Shown here one piece after another: positions 29,404 to 40,839 of a DNA stretch of 64,000 nucleotides (position 1 is the first letter of the stretch; each line of letters opens with the position of its first letter). The position numbers were made by a program, and so were the translations under genes. The DNA comes from Charina bottae (taxonomy: Eukaryota > Chordata > Lepidosauria > Squamata > Charinaidae): assembly GCA_023362775.1 (NCBI GenBank), contig JALMGJ010000029.1:772001-836000 (forward strand). Direction: 5' to 3'. The notes beneath the pieces are model-generated. The model was not told where the DNA came from. It did not search any database and saw nothing but the letters and a program-made list of their open reading frames with translations.

Positions 29404-31536
29404 ATGGAATCCGGACTTCCAGAACATGGAAATATTAGACAGCATTTATTAAGAATGCAGTCAATATTTGACAGACTAAATTCATTGCAGAACGTTATGA
29501 GTGAAAGAACAAAAATGTCTTTCTTACTAAGTTCCCTGCCTGATAAATTTTTCCATTTTGTAGCAAGCCAAAAACTAAATGGGACAAATCTTTCTCAGTT
29601 GTTTGGGAAGATTCAAGCAGAGTCCCGAAGGCAGGAAAATTCACATTTGAAAAGTAGCCCAGCAGAAGACAATGGGTATCTTGCAAGGGGAAGGAGTGAT
29701 CAGAAACCATTACCTGATCATCTCCAAGGCCTGGCAGCAAGGGGGAGAGGTGAGCAGCCTACTCAACATAACAAAAGACCCATAGTCTGCCACAATTGCA
29801 AGAGGCCTGGGCACATTGCAAGATTTTGTAAGGGCAAGGAGAAAAAGGATTTTTCTAGAGAACAGGATTCCAAGGAAAATTTAGGTCTGCATACAGTTTT
29901 TAGGGCAGAAAGTGCTCTTGAGGCTAATTTTAATGAAAGCAAAGAACAATGGATCCTGGATTCAGGAGCAATCAGACATCTTTGCAAGAACAGAGAATAT
30001 TTCAGTGAGCTAGTTGAAGAACCACAAGGAAATATTTCTCTTGCTGATGGAAATTCCATCTCAATTCAGGGAAAGGGCAAAATACCCATAAGGTGTTTTA
30101 ATAGAGGTACATACAAGGACCTCACAATAACAGAAGCATATTATGTGCCTCAGTTATCTACTAACTTAATGAGTGTCTCAACACTGACCAGCAAAGGATA
30201 CAATGTAATATTTAAAGCAAATGGCAGATGTGAAGTAACACATGGAAGAGAAGTTTTTGTTTCAGGCTTTAAGAAGGATGGAGTCTACCAGGTGAACTGC
30301 AAGCAATCACCACCAGATGTCAGCCTCGCCTGCCAGCAGCAGCAAAGAGAGGACAATAGTGCCACCATGTGGCACAGGCATTTTGTACACAGGGACTTTG
30401 ATGCAATTTACAAGATGAAGAATGAAAATACGGTAAGGGACTTTGAACTAAGCAATCGGGAAAGGTGCCAACCAAGGTGTGTAGTATGCATCAAAGGCAA
30501 AGCCACCAGACCAGCCATACCCAAGCAACAGGAAAGACGGGCAACCAGGCCACTTGAGCTTATCCACACTGATTTGTGTGGACCTCTTCAAGCATCAGCT
30601 GGTGGAAGTAAATACATAATGTGTTTTGTAGATTATTTTTCCAGATACTGTGTTACATACCTTCTGAAGGAGAAGTCCCAGGCACCTGACATGTTGAAGG
30701 CGTATGTAGCCATGGTGAGGAACAAGTTCAGCAGGACCCCTCAGGCCCTCCAGAGCGATCGGGGAGGTGAGTTCCTATCTAACACCATGCAAACATACCG
30801 GACACAATACCTGCTGACCACTCCTAATACACCAGAGGGTAATGGAATTGCGGAGAGGAAGAATAGATCATTAATGGACATGGTAAGGTGTATGCTGTTA
30901 GAGGCAGATATACCTGCGAAATATTGGGCAGATGCTGTGATGACAGCTACCTATTTGCAAAACAGACTGCCAACCAGAGCCAACAAGGTAACACCTTTTG
31001 AGCTATGGCATGGGCGCAGACCAAGCGTCAAACATTTAAGATCAAAGGCTTATGCCCACATACCAAAAGAGAAAAGATCCAAACTAGATCCCAGAGCTGA
31101 AGAAGGGGTCATGATTGGCTACGCTCCAGGGAGCAAGGGATACAGAGTCCTGAATCGAAAGACAGGAGTAGTAAAAGTGTGCAGAGTGGTGTACTTTGAT
31201 GAGAGAGAGAGAGGCTGCCACACTCAAGCAGATGATGACTGCGCACCAAGCACCAGTAGCAGTTACCAGCCTGAGATGTTCAGCCTGATGCCAGATGATA
31301 TCATCGCCACACCAACCCAGAGGGAGATGGAGGACCAGATGGAGACTCCACCAGAGTCAGATGATGATGCCAAGGGTGCAGAAGGGGGTGACCCACCAAA
31401 TGCTGCTCCTGGACCTGCTCTGCTCATCATGACCCACCAGGGGTGTTCCAGCCCAAAGACTGTCCTACCTCACAAGGTCGTCGCAACCACAAGAACCTGC
31501 ATCGTCGAACGAGGTGCTGCACATGCCTGCAGATGA
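29404..31536 (+). pseudogene. copia gag(C)-protease-integrase polyprotein fragment
   Basis: A 710-codon open frame. Gag C-half with LLRMQSIFDRLNSLQNVM occupies residues ~15-32. The zinc knuckle is CHNCKRPGHIARFC (129-142, complete CX2CX4HX4C). The protease motif is DSGA (186-189). The integrase zinc-binding domain uses H324, H329, C359 and C362. The catalytic core begins at HTDLCGPL (D390), continues at SDRGGEF (D452), and ends with the AERKNR glutamate (484). The C-terminal GSKGYRVLNRKTG block follows (about 575-590). The upstream frame appears open but truncated, and the last ~40 residues are out of frame relative to the copia polyprotein. The integrase looks intact; the element as a whole cannot mobilise itself. 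Confidence 0.9.
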
Positions 31537-32361
31537 AGGAAGTAAGTGGAAGAAAGCAGCACAGGAGGAGCTAGATGCTCTACACAAGAACAAAACATGA
31601 ACTTTGACAAAGCTACCAAAAGGCAAGAAAGTCAAAAGCAAAAGATATTAGAACTGTTGGAAAGCCTAGGACTGCAGGATGCTAATCCTATGCCTACACC
31701 AATGGAAACAGCTTTCCACAAACAACATGAACCCAGCAATCTCCGACCAGAGAACAATGACTATAGGAGTGCCATAGGCAAGCTGTTGTATCTAGCCACC
31801 AACGCTAGGCCGGACATAGCTGCTGCAGTGGGCATTCTGTGTAGGAAAACCAGCACACCCACACAAAGAGACTGGACTGGCGTCAAGTGGGTGGGAAGGT
31901 ACCTCAAGGGGACCATGCACCTATAACAAAAACTGCCAGCCACTGAGAATCCTAGACGAGTGGGATTCAGAGATGTGGACTGGGCAGAAGATATTGTTGA
32001 TCGCAAGTCCACCAGTGGATATGTGTTTTTCTATGGGGGTGCTGCAGTAAGCTGGGGTACCCACAAACAAGGCACAGTTGCTCAGTCATCCACTGAGGCA
32101 GAATATGTTGCAGCCACTGAAACATGCAACAAGGTAAAATGGCTCAAGCTTCTGCTTGCAGACATGGGGACAGAGGAACCAGTCCCTATCCAAATTCTTG
32201 AGGATAATCAAAGTTGCATTAGACTCTCACAGTCAGAGAAGATTGGTGGGAAGACAAAGCACATTGATGTAAAGCATCATGTGGTGAGGGATCTGCAACA
32301 CCAAGGGTTAGTCTCCCACAGGGAACATGATAGCAGACATCTTCACAAAGCCATTATCTAG
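31519..32361 (+). pseudogene. copia RT remnant and RNase H, core deleted
   Basis: The start of RT (SKWKKAAQEELDALHKNKT) is followed by an in-frame TGA where a tryptophan codon is expected. Soon after about 31644 the sequence jumps to the RT C-terminal region (LLESLGLQDANPMPTPM, YRSAIGKLLYLATNARPDI). The fingers and palm, including the YVDD box, are absent. A TAA at 31924 separates this from RNase H (31960-32361), which retains DVDWAED, STSGYVFF, SSTEAEY and EDNQSC, so its acidic catalytic residues appear conserved. Confidence 0.88.
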
Positions 32362-32424
32362 AATCAGTTACCAAGAACTGAGAGGGAAATTAAATCTTGT
32401 GGGATATTGAGACATGCATAGGTT

Positions 32425-32437
32425 GAAAAGAAGGGGA
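32425..32437 (+). promoter_or_regulatory. copia polypurine tract
   Basis: GAAAAGAAGGGGA immediately precedes the TGTTAG start of the 3' LTR, the expected plus-strand primer position. Confidence 0.75.
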
Positions 32438-32913
32438 TGTTAGAGATCGGGTTTCAACCAAGCACATCTCACACACAGGCTCGAAGGAAGAGACAACAGC
32501 CTCTGCTGTAACCTGATCTTACTTGCTTTGTGTGGGAGGGGCTGAATCCCGGTTTCCTGTTTCCTGTTCCCTTCTCTTTCTCTCTCTGCTTGGATCTCCT
32601 ACCAAGGAGCATGGCAGCCATGGCTGCTGCCTCACGTTGATCATACTTCCATCCAGGTGGGCCGCATTGGAAGCATATGGTTCACGTCATAACCTTCTTG
32701 CTCGCACACATGGACCGTTTCTAAGGAACTGTGAGTTACAATAAAATTGTAAACTCTTTTTTTAATGTAACTTTACATTAACGTGTGAAGTGTGTTTATT
32801 TTGTGTTTTGAACTGATTACGCCTTGTGCAAGTTTATGGGAACGCTTCTATTCTGCTATAAACTAATAAGAAGCTGCGTGGAGTTCTGGTACTACCATCC
32901 CATAATTCCTACA
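32438..32913 (+). repeat. copia 3' LTR, about 476 bp
   Basis: Starts TGTTAGAGATCGGG after the polypurine tract. AATAAAA lies at about 32740. The end is taken at TTCCTACA (TG...CA rule). No second LTR is available to confirm the boundary. Confidence 0.65.
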
Positions 32914-32984
32914 TGCAGTGTTTTGTGAGCATTTTAAAAAAACACACAAACATAATTCCAGAAGACAGGACAAGGAACAATAGG

Positions 32985-33172
32985 TTTAAATTATAAGGAA
33001 ATAGATTTGGCAGGACATAAGGAGATATTTCTTTACAATAAGAGCTGCTCAGCAATGCAACCGAGTGCCTCAGGAGGTGGGGGACTCTCCTTTGCTGGAG
33101 AGTTTCCAGCCCTTCCTTTCTAGGAAGTGGAGGGAAATGGGCGGTGATATAAATTTTACAAATAAATAAAAA
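32985..33172 (+). mobile_element. CR1-type fragment joined to LINE tail
   Basis: GGAGATATTTCTTTACAATA, then GCAATGCAACCGAGTGCCTC and CTTTGCTGGAGAGTTTCCAG match the CR1 3' region. It is followed by GGGCGGTGATATAAATTTTA with AAATAAATAAA. Confidence 0.6.
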
Positions 33173-33370
33173 TTAACATTGTCTGTTCATGTGGCTCTGC
33201 ATTAGAAGAGCAAGTATGATAGTTAAGAGTGCTGGAATAAGACTGGCAGGACCAGGATCTATATCCCTGTTTGTCCATGGACTTCAGTAGATGGTTGTGA
33301 TACCAATCGAAGAGAATATTTGTAGCTCAGGGTTGAACTGTGGAGTCCTTGGTGCTCTCTGAGCCTGGTT

Positions 33371-33423
33371 GTTTTCTTGCAGATGTTTCACTGCCAGACT
33401 AGGCAACATCTTCAGTGCAAAAA
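33371..33423 (-). ncRNA. Hammerhead ribozyme-like motif, left arm
   Basis: Minus strand: CTGAAGA (33415-33409), stem II TTGCC/GGCA(G) with one weakened pair, GAAA, cleavage triplet AUC, stem I GCA/TGC plus TTTT/AAAA. Core bases intact. Confidence 0.62.
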
Positions 33424-33484
33424 GGGAGTGGGACTTGCTCTCTGTTTATATACCATGGCTTGGCCTGCTCAAACCCCACTCCCT

Positions 33485-33537
33485 TTTCGTATTGAAGATG
33501 TTGCCTAGTCGGGCAATGAAACGTCTGCAAGAAAACA
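33485..33537 (+). ncRNA. Hammerhead ribozyme-like motif with core mutation
   Basis: Same layout on the plus strand, but the core reads TTGAAGA (33492-33498) instead of CTGAAGA. Loss of the invariant first C should abolish cleavage. GAAACGTC is retained. Confidence 0.5.
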
Positions 33538-33574
33538 ACCAGGCTCAGAGAGCACCAAGGACTCCACAGATGGT

Positions 33575-34815
33575 TAGATGGCTAGCCACTGATGCAATTC
33601 ACACCTGGCTCAAACCCATGATCTCTTTGACCTTGGTTTATTGGCTGGGATGACACAGCATACCAATGCAGAACAACTTCCTTCTGTACATAGCATAGCA
33701 TGGTATACATATATACATACATACATATGTGTGTGTGTGTGTGTGTATGTCACCCCCAGAGAACACATACGATACGATCAAAGCACATTCCCCTCTCCTG
33801 AGCTATCACCAGAGACCGTGAGAATAAAACAGGGAGGAGGAGGTCACATATGCATTTGCATGAGTCACTGAACCCCAAAACCCAGCCAAATTGGGTTAAT
33901 TCAGTGAAGAAGCTTACGTTGGCCATGGGCAAACATGTCGTGCAAATACAGCCATCGTCCTGAGCTGCTTATGGGAGGGGTGAGAATAAGTAAACAGTTA
34001 AAGTGGGCGACGTTTATATACGAAACCTTAATTGGTGTTCTAGCTAACAGAGACTGGGGCTATATTTGCATGAGAAACTCCAAAGCTTGGGGAACAACAA
34101 CAGGTAAAGTGACACCGCCATCTTACCCCCCCCCCATATCGCCTGCTGGGCTTCCCTGCCCTTGATGCTGTGCAAGGAGCCCCGTGGTGGTTCCTCCACC
34201 CCTCCCTTGTGTGTGTGGGCCCTAAGCAGCACGAAATGGCTTCCGTGGGGGCTGTTTTGGGGGAAGGCTCCGACGGCACCAATCAGGCCAGCCGGATGCA
34301 AAGCAGACTGACGCGGAATCAAAGTGCAGCAGGAGGAAGAAAAATTGTTTATGGTCAGAATAGCATGAGTAGCTTTGGAAGAAATCCTGTGGGGAGGCAT
34401 CATTTTGCTGCAGGAGCCAGTGAGTCATGAGTGTCACCCCCAGAGAATTGGCTATAATGCCAGAAGTTCACCTGGGCGACAGTACTTGGTGCCCTGGGGC
34501 TAAAAAATAGAAGGCAGGCGAAGAAGAGCCAGGCCTGATGCAGTCGAGCTGAGAGACGGGACTGAAAGAAAGGAATGGCCGCCTCCGGAGACACTGCTCG
34601 GAATCAGGAGGAAGGCATGGAGCAGTTGAAGGGGGAAGAAGACTGGCATCGGGGGGAAAAATGCCACTCGGTTTATGAAATCATCATTTTAACAAACAGG
34701 ACATGTAAAGTCAGATATAATCCCAAAGATAAAGCAGCTTTTGGACCACAGAAGTTCCCAGCTGGCAAAAATCATCAGTGTTCAGAATTCATTCCAAGCC
34801 CACCTTGGGATTTAT
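33575..34815. other. Unassigned sequence with short simple repeat
   Basis: A TATACA/GTGTGT tract lies at 33702-33749. No gene or transposon recognised in the rest. Confidence 0.35.
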
Positions 34816-34880
34816 TTTATTTGCTTAATTAATTTTTATCCCGCCTTTATTATTTTTATAAATAACTCAAGGCGGCACCA
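34816..34880 (-). mobile_element. SINE/LINE tail fragment
   Basis: TTTATCCCGCCTTTATTATT, then TATAAATAACTCAAGGCGG: a recurrent reptilian retroposon tail, read antisense. Confidence 0.5.
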
Positions 34881-34979
34881 GCTGTCCCAACAACACATTT
34901 CTGTTCTGCTGGTTCTGCACAAAGGGATCCTGGAGGAAAGGTGCATTAGAGATCTAGCAAACTAATCAATAACGGCAGG

Positions 34980-35236
34980 GCTGTGCAAGGCCGTGCAAGC
35001 TTTACAGAGGGAGATCCAAGCTCAAAATAAGGAGGAATGTCCTGACCGCGAGAGCTACGAAGCGGCAGAACAGCCTCCCTCCTGGAGTCGTGGGGGCTCC
35101 ATCACTGGAGGTTTTCAAGCAACGCCATTGACGCCGTTGGTCTGGGACGGTCCGAGGATTCCAGCTTGGGCAGGGAGGTTGAACTAGTTGACCTCCAAGG
35201 TATTTTCCAAGCCTACAAGACAATGATTCTACGCGT
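34980..35236 (+). mobile_element. CR1-type LINE 3' end
   Basis: GGAGGTTTTCAAGCAACGCC, GGGAGGTTGAACTAGTTGAC and a final CAATGATTCTAC match the CR1 3' UTR and terminal repeat pattern. Noncoding. Confidence 0.65.
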
Positions 35237-35239
35237 GGC

Positions 35240-35985
35240 ATTTTTAGTCAATCTCCAAAAAGTGTTTCAGAGTATACAGGAGCATGGATGAAACACAGAT
35301 TCTGAGCCTCTTCTCTAGATTGAGACATCTTAGCCTTGCCAGATCTTTAAATACAATGTAGTCATGAGTGAGGATATAACAAACCTTATTATTATTTATT
35401 TTTGTTAATAAAAATTCAGCGAGATCTCCAATGACATGCAGAAATATCCCTCAGGGCATCTTTAGATTACCACTGCAGTTTTCTGATGCTTAAACATATA
35501 TTTAAAGAAACCAGAAACACTCTAGCAGAGGAAGTTGAATGTCACAATACTTCTTCAAATGAATGTGACACGTGCAAATTTGTCAAAACGTGGGATTTAA
35601 ATTGAAAGATTAGATTTCTATCAAGGTGGATTCAAAAGTGGCGGAAGACATGACTAATGTCAGGGTGTCTGCAGGAGGAATCAAAAGTGTCATGATGGCA
35701 GGCGCAACCCAGCCTCAATCAAATGTTTTCGACATTTTGGCAGTGATCCTCTTTGGCAGACGTGGATGAGAAGAACATTCCCTTTGGCTGTAGTTTGGTA
35801 ATTATGCCCCGCCCTTCCAGAAAAGCCTCGGGATAGCCAAATCCACAGAAGATGATGATAAAGCCACGTGTTGTTGGGACAGCTGGTTCTGCACAGATCT
35901 GAGTGTGTTCCCGTCCCTTCCCATCTTCAAGGGCCAATGACAACAGCGGCAGGCCCACCTGCACAAGGTGCCAGGAGAACCAGTC
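35240..35985. other. Unassigned unique sequence
   Basis: Nothing recognised; this is the insertion site context of the BovB copy that follows. Confidence 0.35.
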
Positions 35986-36002
35986 TGGAAATGGCATCCC
36001 TT

Positions 36003-36484
36003 GTTGTTCTTTCTTCTTTCAGTCGCTTCCGACTCTTCGTGACTTCATGGACCAGCCCACGCCAGAGCTTCCTGTCGGCCGTCGCCACCCCCAGCTCCCC
36101 CACGGTTGAGTCCGTCACCTCCAGAATACCATCCGTCCATCTTGCCCTTGGTCGGCCCCTCTTCCTTTTACCTTCCACTTTCCCCAGCATCAGCTTCTTC
36201 TCCAGGGTATCCTGTCTTCTCATCATGTGGCCAAAGTACTTCAGTTTTGCCTTTAATATCATTCCCTCAAGTGAGCAGTCTGGCTTTATTTCCTGGAGTA
36301 TGGACTGGTGTGATCTTCTTGCAGTCCAAGGCACTCCACCTTTTCTCCATCTATTTGCCAGTGATCAATCAAGCTGGTTGCCATAATCTTGGGTTTTTTG
36401 AGGTTTAACTGCAACCCAGCTTTTGCACTTGCTTCTTTCACCTTCGTCATAAGGCTCCTCAGCTCCTCCTCGCTTTCAGCCATC
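36003..36484 (-). pseudogene. RTE-BovB fragment, subfamily B, internally deleted
   Basis: Minus strand. The frame 36334-35927 gives the C-terminal block PWTARRSHQSILQEIKPDC and YFGHMMRRQDTLEKKLMLGK. Frame 36660-36286 gives LMAESEEELRSLMTKVK. Compared with 62272-64000, about 285 bp between these is missing (junction near 36335). A perfect 14-bp TSD, AAATGGCATCCCTT (35989-36002 and 36485-36498), shows it integrated as a 5'-truncated copy. Confidence 0.9.
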
Positions 36485-36499
36485 AAATGGCATCCCTTA

Positions 36500-37725
36500 G
36501 CCCTACCCAAAGTGGTTCCAGCACTGAACAGACTCGCCAGCTCCAGATTAGCTCTTGTGATTACGAGCCATTTATTACTCCCCCTTGTGAATCTGATACT
36601 TTTGCATGATCGACGTACAACCACAGGCATGCAATGTATTCTCTCCAGCACTACAGACACAAAAACAGGGCAACCTCACCACTTCCTTAGGCCAAAGATT
36701 ACCACCCGAGGTACCCCTTTCCTCTGTGCTTAAGACCTCAAAGGTTAAAATGCCCTCCCACTGAGCTCTTGATGACGTTATCTGTCCAACTGTTATGTTC
36801 CCTTCTAGTAACAACTGTATGAGCGACTTCCACCAAAACCCTTCCAGTCTGCCCTGCATCCCTGGATGGTGGTTTCCCATCCAGGTAGTAAACAGATCTA
36901 ACCCTACTTAGGAGTCCAACAAGAGCAGGGTCACTCTGGTGCTCTCATCTGCTGAGGTTAAAATTCTGCACAGGCTTCAGGACCCGTGGCGGCGATAAAT
37001 GCCTTTTTTAAATGCTTGACGGCACCACTGATTTAAGCGCCAATCTCATGGCAATCTCCCGGGGAAGAAACCGCCACTGAACACAGTGGAAGTGACTACT
37101 CAGTAAACGAGCGTAGGACTGTGCGGTTAGTTATTATATCGGCAATTCCACGATGCTATGTATATTTTGAAAGGAAGCAATTTTGCCTTCTAACAAACAC
37201 ATAGAATCTTTTTTTTTAAGTATCTCTGGAGTATCCCTAAAATGTAAAATAGGGATGAAATTGCATGGGGGCCAGAAAAAATAAATACTAAGTAAGGAAA
37301 CTTGGAGGGTGCAACAAAGGCTTTCTTCTGCAGCAGCGCCAAAGGCCAAGAAGCCGTTGCCATCTATGATGGGCTGTGTTTCCCTAAATACAGGCTGTCA
37401 TCGCTTGAAGTATAGGTTGCCATTCCATCAGCGGGAGTGTCGATGGTGCCTGCGTCTTCTTTGCACTTACATTATTATTAAAACTAGTGGCTGAGTGTAT
37501 CTTAAAAGCTACTAATGGCATGGATAAGTCAATTCATGCAAAGCATTTATTAGTGACTACAAGTATATATTGAAAAGCTGTTTTCTGTTAACACCATAGC
37601 ATTATGGTTGCTTCATACGCTTGGCAGAATGAGTACGTGAGGCACTCCGCCTGGAAGGGAACACATTTCCAAACAGCAGGCAGAGAAACCCAGATGTGCT
37701 TTGGGTCTGTCCACTCAGTTGAATG
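36500..37725. other. Unassigned unique sequence
   Basis: No gene or repeat recognised. Confidence 0.35.
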
Positions 37726-37727
37726 AA

Positions 37728-37870
37728 GGGGTATCCACAGGATATGGTCAAAAAAGTCAAGATGGCGTCGGGGGCAGTGCAAGGGAAGCTCTGCCTGTTT
37801 TTTATATGCATGCCGTCACATTCTGGAAGGTGCAACAGCCCTGCCAAGATTTCACTTGTCACTGCTATCC
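37728..37870. mobile_element. 'AAGATGG' MITE, one arm
   Basis: GGGTATCCACAGGATATGGT, then AAAAAAGTCAAGATGGCG matches the left end of the copy at 16712. The right arm is unclear. Confidence 0.5.
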
Positions 37871-37874
37871 CATT

Positions 37875-38430
37875 CCAAATCAACTTTTCCTTCTGAAAGG
37901 TAGACCCTCCTCCTTTCCCCCCCCCCAACCCTACTTTGACTCAAGATACTCCTTTTATCTCTCTGCTTCCATCACCCACTTTCCCCCCAGATCCCTACTT
38001 TGGGTCTTTTTTCTGAAATGATGAAGGAGATGTTGATCTCCAATTCCTCTATTCAACACACAGAGTCCATTCCGGCTCTAGTTGTACTCTGCCGTATTCA
38101 GACACGGGGTGTCACATCTGTGAGGGCCAAGGAACGCTGCAGTGGCTCTATATGTGTGTGAAGAACCTTGAGAAACGTCAGATCCAGTAATGGAAACCTC
38201 ACAGATGCAGCGAAGTTTGAAACCATGCACTAGGTGGCACCTTCGGCCGCTTACATTTTGGAGAATTGCTGGAAGAGTGTGCAGTTTTCAGGGGAGAAGT
38301 GTCAAGAAGGAAATCTGTTACATTCTTCTATGCAGAATCTTGGAAACTATAAGAAAAAATTCCCAGCCTCGTTTGTAGTGGGTTAATGAAGGCAGAGTCT
38401 CTTTGAATGATTTGAAATGCTTCTTCACGG
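37875..38430. other. Unassigned sequence
   Basis: Pyrimidine-rich at 37910-37990; nothing else recognised. Confidence 0.3.
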
Positions 38431-38434
38431 CTTT

Positions 38435-38525
38435 CTTATTTATTTTATTTTATTGTAATTTTTTGTTTTATTTTATTTTTTTGATTTGATTTTTATGGCT
38501 GCCCATCTCAGACAAGTGACTCTTG
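38435..38525 (-). mobile_element. LINE tail fragment
   Basis: TTTATTTTATTTTATTGTAA, then GGCTGCCCATCTCAGAC resembles a decayed antisense L2/CR1 tail. Confidence 0.4.
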
Positions 38526-38529
38526 CCGC

Positions 38530-39885
38530 TGGGCTGAATTACCTTTATGAGAAATGCAGCCAGATGACTCTTGTTCATGTCTCCCCTCCCTTCCATTCCT
38601 TTCCCAACCTCCCTACAAATTCTCACATATGTGAAATACGACAAGGTGGAGAAAACCTGCAGCGAATCCTTTCCACGCACTTAACAGGAGCTCCACCCTG
38701 GGTCACATGAACAGAAATAAATACAAAACAAAAACAAATATAAAATCCAAGTGGTGCGAGATGTCTAACACAGTGAGGAGGGCTCTACGGCGCCAGCCAC
38801 CCCCACGTATGGCTATTCGTCTTCCCACCCCAAGCGAGGCGGCAGAGCCAAGTCTTCAGTTTTCTACGGAAGTCCAGGAGAGAGGAGGCTTTCTCTCTGG
38901 TTCCATAAGTCAATCCATTTCTATAAGAGAGTTTATTCTACCAATAAGAGCTACCTCTATTTACTGCATATATCAGGTAGGTGAAGGGTTGATGATCCAT
39001 AGGAAAAGTCCAGTTAATGGTGGGTAGAACCAATGTTGACTGAGTAAGAACTGAGTAAGAACTAAGAACTGGTAAGAACTGGAGAACAATGTATAATTTC
39101 TCCCTTCCTCCCTTTGTTTAAACCATTGTTGATGCAGACCTCCACTTAAAGTTCTGCCTAGCCGTAGACCTCACCTTTAAGTCAAGAGAAGTCCATCAGA
39201 CATTCGGCTTGACCACATCAATGGAAAGGAATTTGAATGTTTGAGCAGGTCTCTTCAGGAGACGGGAGAAGAAGGAAGAGGCTTTCCTTGTTTCTTTCTG
39301 TTGTCTCCCCTTGTCCCCTCCAAAAGCGCAGAAGAGGACATCTAACATGATCAGGAGGGTCAAACACTTCCTTTTAAGAAATGGCTGGAATATTTAAGAC
39401 TCTTTAGCTGAAGAAAAAGGGTGATTCAACAGGGACATGAACTCCGGGTTCCAGATCCAATCCAGAAGGTGGACAGGCAGGCCATCTTCTCCCTTTCTTC
39501 AAAACACCAGGACTGGGGATCATTCAGTGAAGCTGATTGGAAAGAGATGTTAGAACAGGAAAAAGAAAAAAAAAACCTTCTTCAAGTATATAGTTAACCT
39601 GGGCCTGGACTTGGTTGACGGCCCCTCACTCCCTTATTCTCCAATAATATGGGCCATGTGGCAATTAAGATCTAATTGTTAGGCCCCTGCAAACTGAACT
39701 TTCAAAAAAGATCCATCTGACCAAAATTCATCAAACTGATTTGGATGTCTGGGTGTATTTAAATTGTTGATTTGAACATACAAGTTGGGTCAACTTGACC
39801 TGAAAGTCCAATTTGATTCAGACAGAAGGACCTGTTGCACACGCGGCTTTGATGAGCTGAATCAGTGTGACCAGTGGCATTTTCA
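38530..39885. other. Unassigned unique sequence
   Basis: No gene or repeat recognised. Confidence 0.35.
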
Positions 39886-39892
39886 GGGAGGA

Positions 39893-40033
39893 AGTCCAAA
39901 AAATTCAAGATAGCAGCCATGGCTACCCAGTCAAAGCCCTGCCCCTTTTTTACATACATAACACATGCATGTAAAAAAATGGGTTTTGACTGTGGAGTCA
40001 TAGCTGCCATCTTGACTTTTTGGACACCTCCAA
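39893..40033. mobile_element. Palindromic MITE, 'AAGATGG' family
   Basis: AGTCCAAAAAATTCAAGATAG mirrors CTGCCATCTTGACTTTTTGG. The inner arms GCATGTAAAAAAATGGG and CCCTTTTTTACAT also pair. No ORF. Confidence 0.6.
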
Positions 40034-40039
40034 AAGTCC

Positions 40040-40830
40040 TGAACATGGCGAAGGTTTGCCCAGCCCAATCCCCCAAAATAATTCAATGTCAATTGGTGAG
40101 ATCCTTTTCCAGGGATGATTCACTTCCCATAAATACCCCTGATTTGGGGACCCAGGCCTTCTCTAAAACGTAGCGCAGCCAGAACACTCGTGCTCCTTAA
40201 ATGGCAGTGGATATTGGAAGAAAGCTTTTGGCTCTGCAACATAGAAAGTTTTCTGTGATACCCCCAGAAGACAAAATCTTTAGAAAACAGATGGAAAAAT
40301 CTGCCAGGAAAACAACCTAGAGACAGCCATTGCTCTGTTGAAGATCATCTGATTTTCTGATGTGATTAGAACCTGCAGAGAGCTTACAGTTGCAAGGATT
40401 CCCAACAAGGGCAATAAAAAATCAATTTCTTTTATGTTTCCAACAGGATTGAAAAGCCCATAGTGTCTGATCTTATTATAACAAGCTGTCGAGAACAGCG
40501 GAATTGCCAGATGAAAGAACAGCTATCTCAGAAATGAAGTTACAAAGACGATATTGAATATCTCTCTGCATTACGCAGCATCTCTGGCACATACTTCACG
40601 TATGACTTCACAGGGAGAGCTCCATCTGTCCAATTCTTCCTCAAGTTATCTAACCTTTTCCTGTCAGTGACTGGAGAAAGGAAGAAGACTTGTAAACATA
40701 AGATATTACAGAAAGCACAATGGCTTGGATCCAGATTTAGATGAATGCAACTGAACCAGCACAAGTCATTTTAAGCCCTCCCACAAATTCTACCAGTGGG
40801 GTGGGTGTTACTGTACTGAATGATTTCATT
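40040..40830. other. Unassigned unique sequence
   Basis: No gene or repeat recognised. Confidence 0.35.
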
Positions 40831-40839
40831 GTGAGGTGG

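Larger units (their letters stand above)
29377..32913 (+). mobile_element. Ty1/copia retrotransposon, 5'-truncated, RT-deleted
   Basis: Plus-strand order: gag C-half, zinc knuckle, protease, integrase, an RT remnant, RNase H, a polypurine tract and a 3' LTR. The 5' LTR, PBS and gag N-terminus are missing. It is a different copia family from the element at 17850: its LTR begins TGTTAGAGATCGGG, and the encoded proteins are related but diverged. Copia elements are patchily distributed in vertebrates, so two families in one window is notable. Confidence 0.9.
33341..33569. mobile_element. Inverted pair of Penelope-like 3' ends
   Basis: The left arm (33341-33447) is minus-sense and the right arm (about 33470-33569) plus-sense. 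Both carry the segment ending CCAAGGACTCCACA. The arms are joined by ~25 bp, making a hairpin-like unit, the same arrangement as 11833-12319 but from the family at 1044 and 46985. No TSD was found. Confidence 0.75.

Noticed and set aside
33620..33750. TSD for the inverted Penelope-like pair at 33341-33569
   Set aside because: Only AGATGGTT-like matches about 50 bp from the left arm were found, too distant and too short to count.
34575..34832. 85-codon frame MAASGDTARNQEEG... as a small gene
   Set aside because: No recognisable domain and it ends in a retroposon tail; no splice or promoter evidence.
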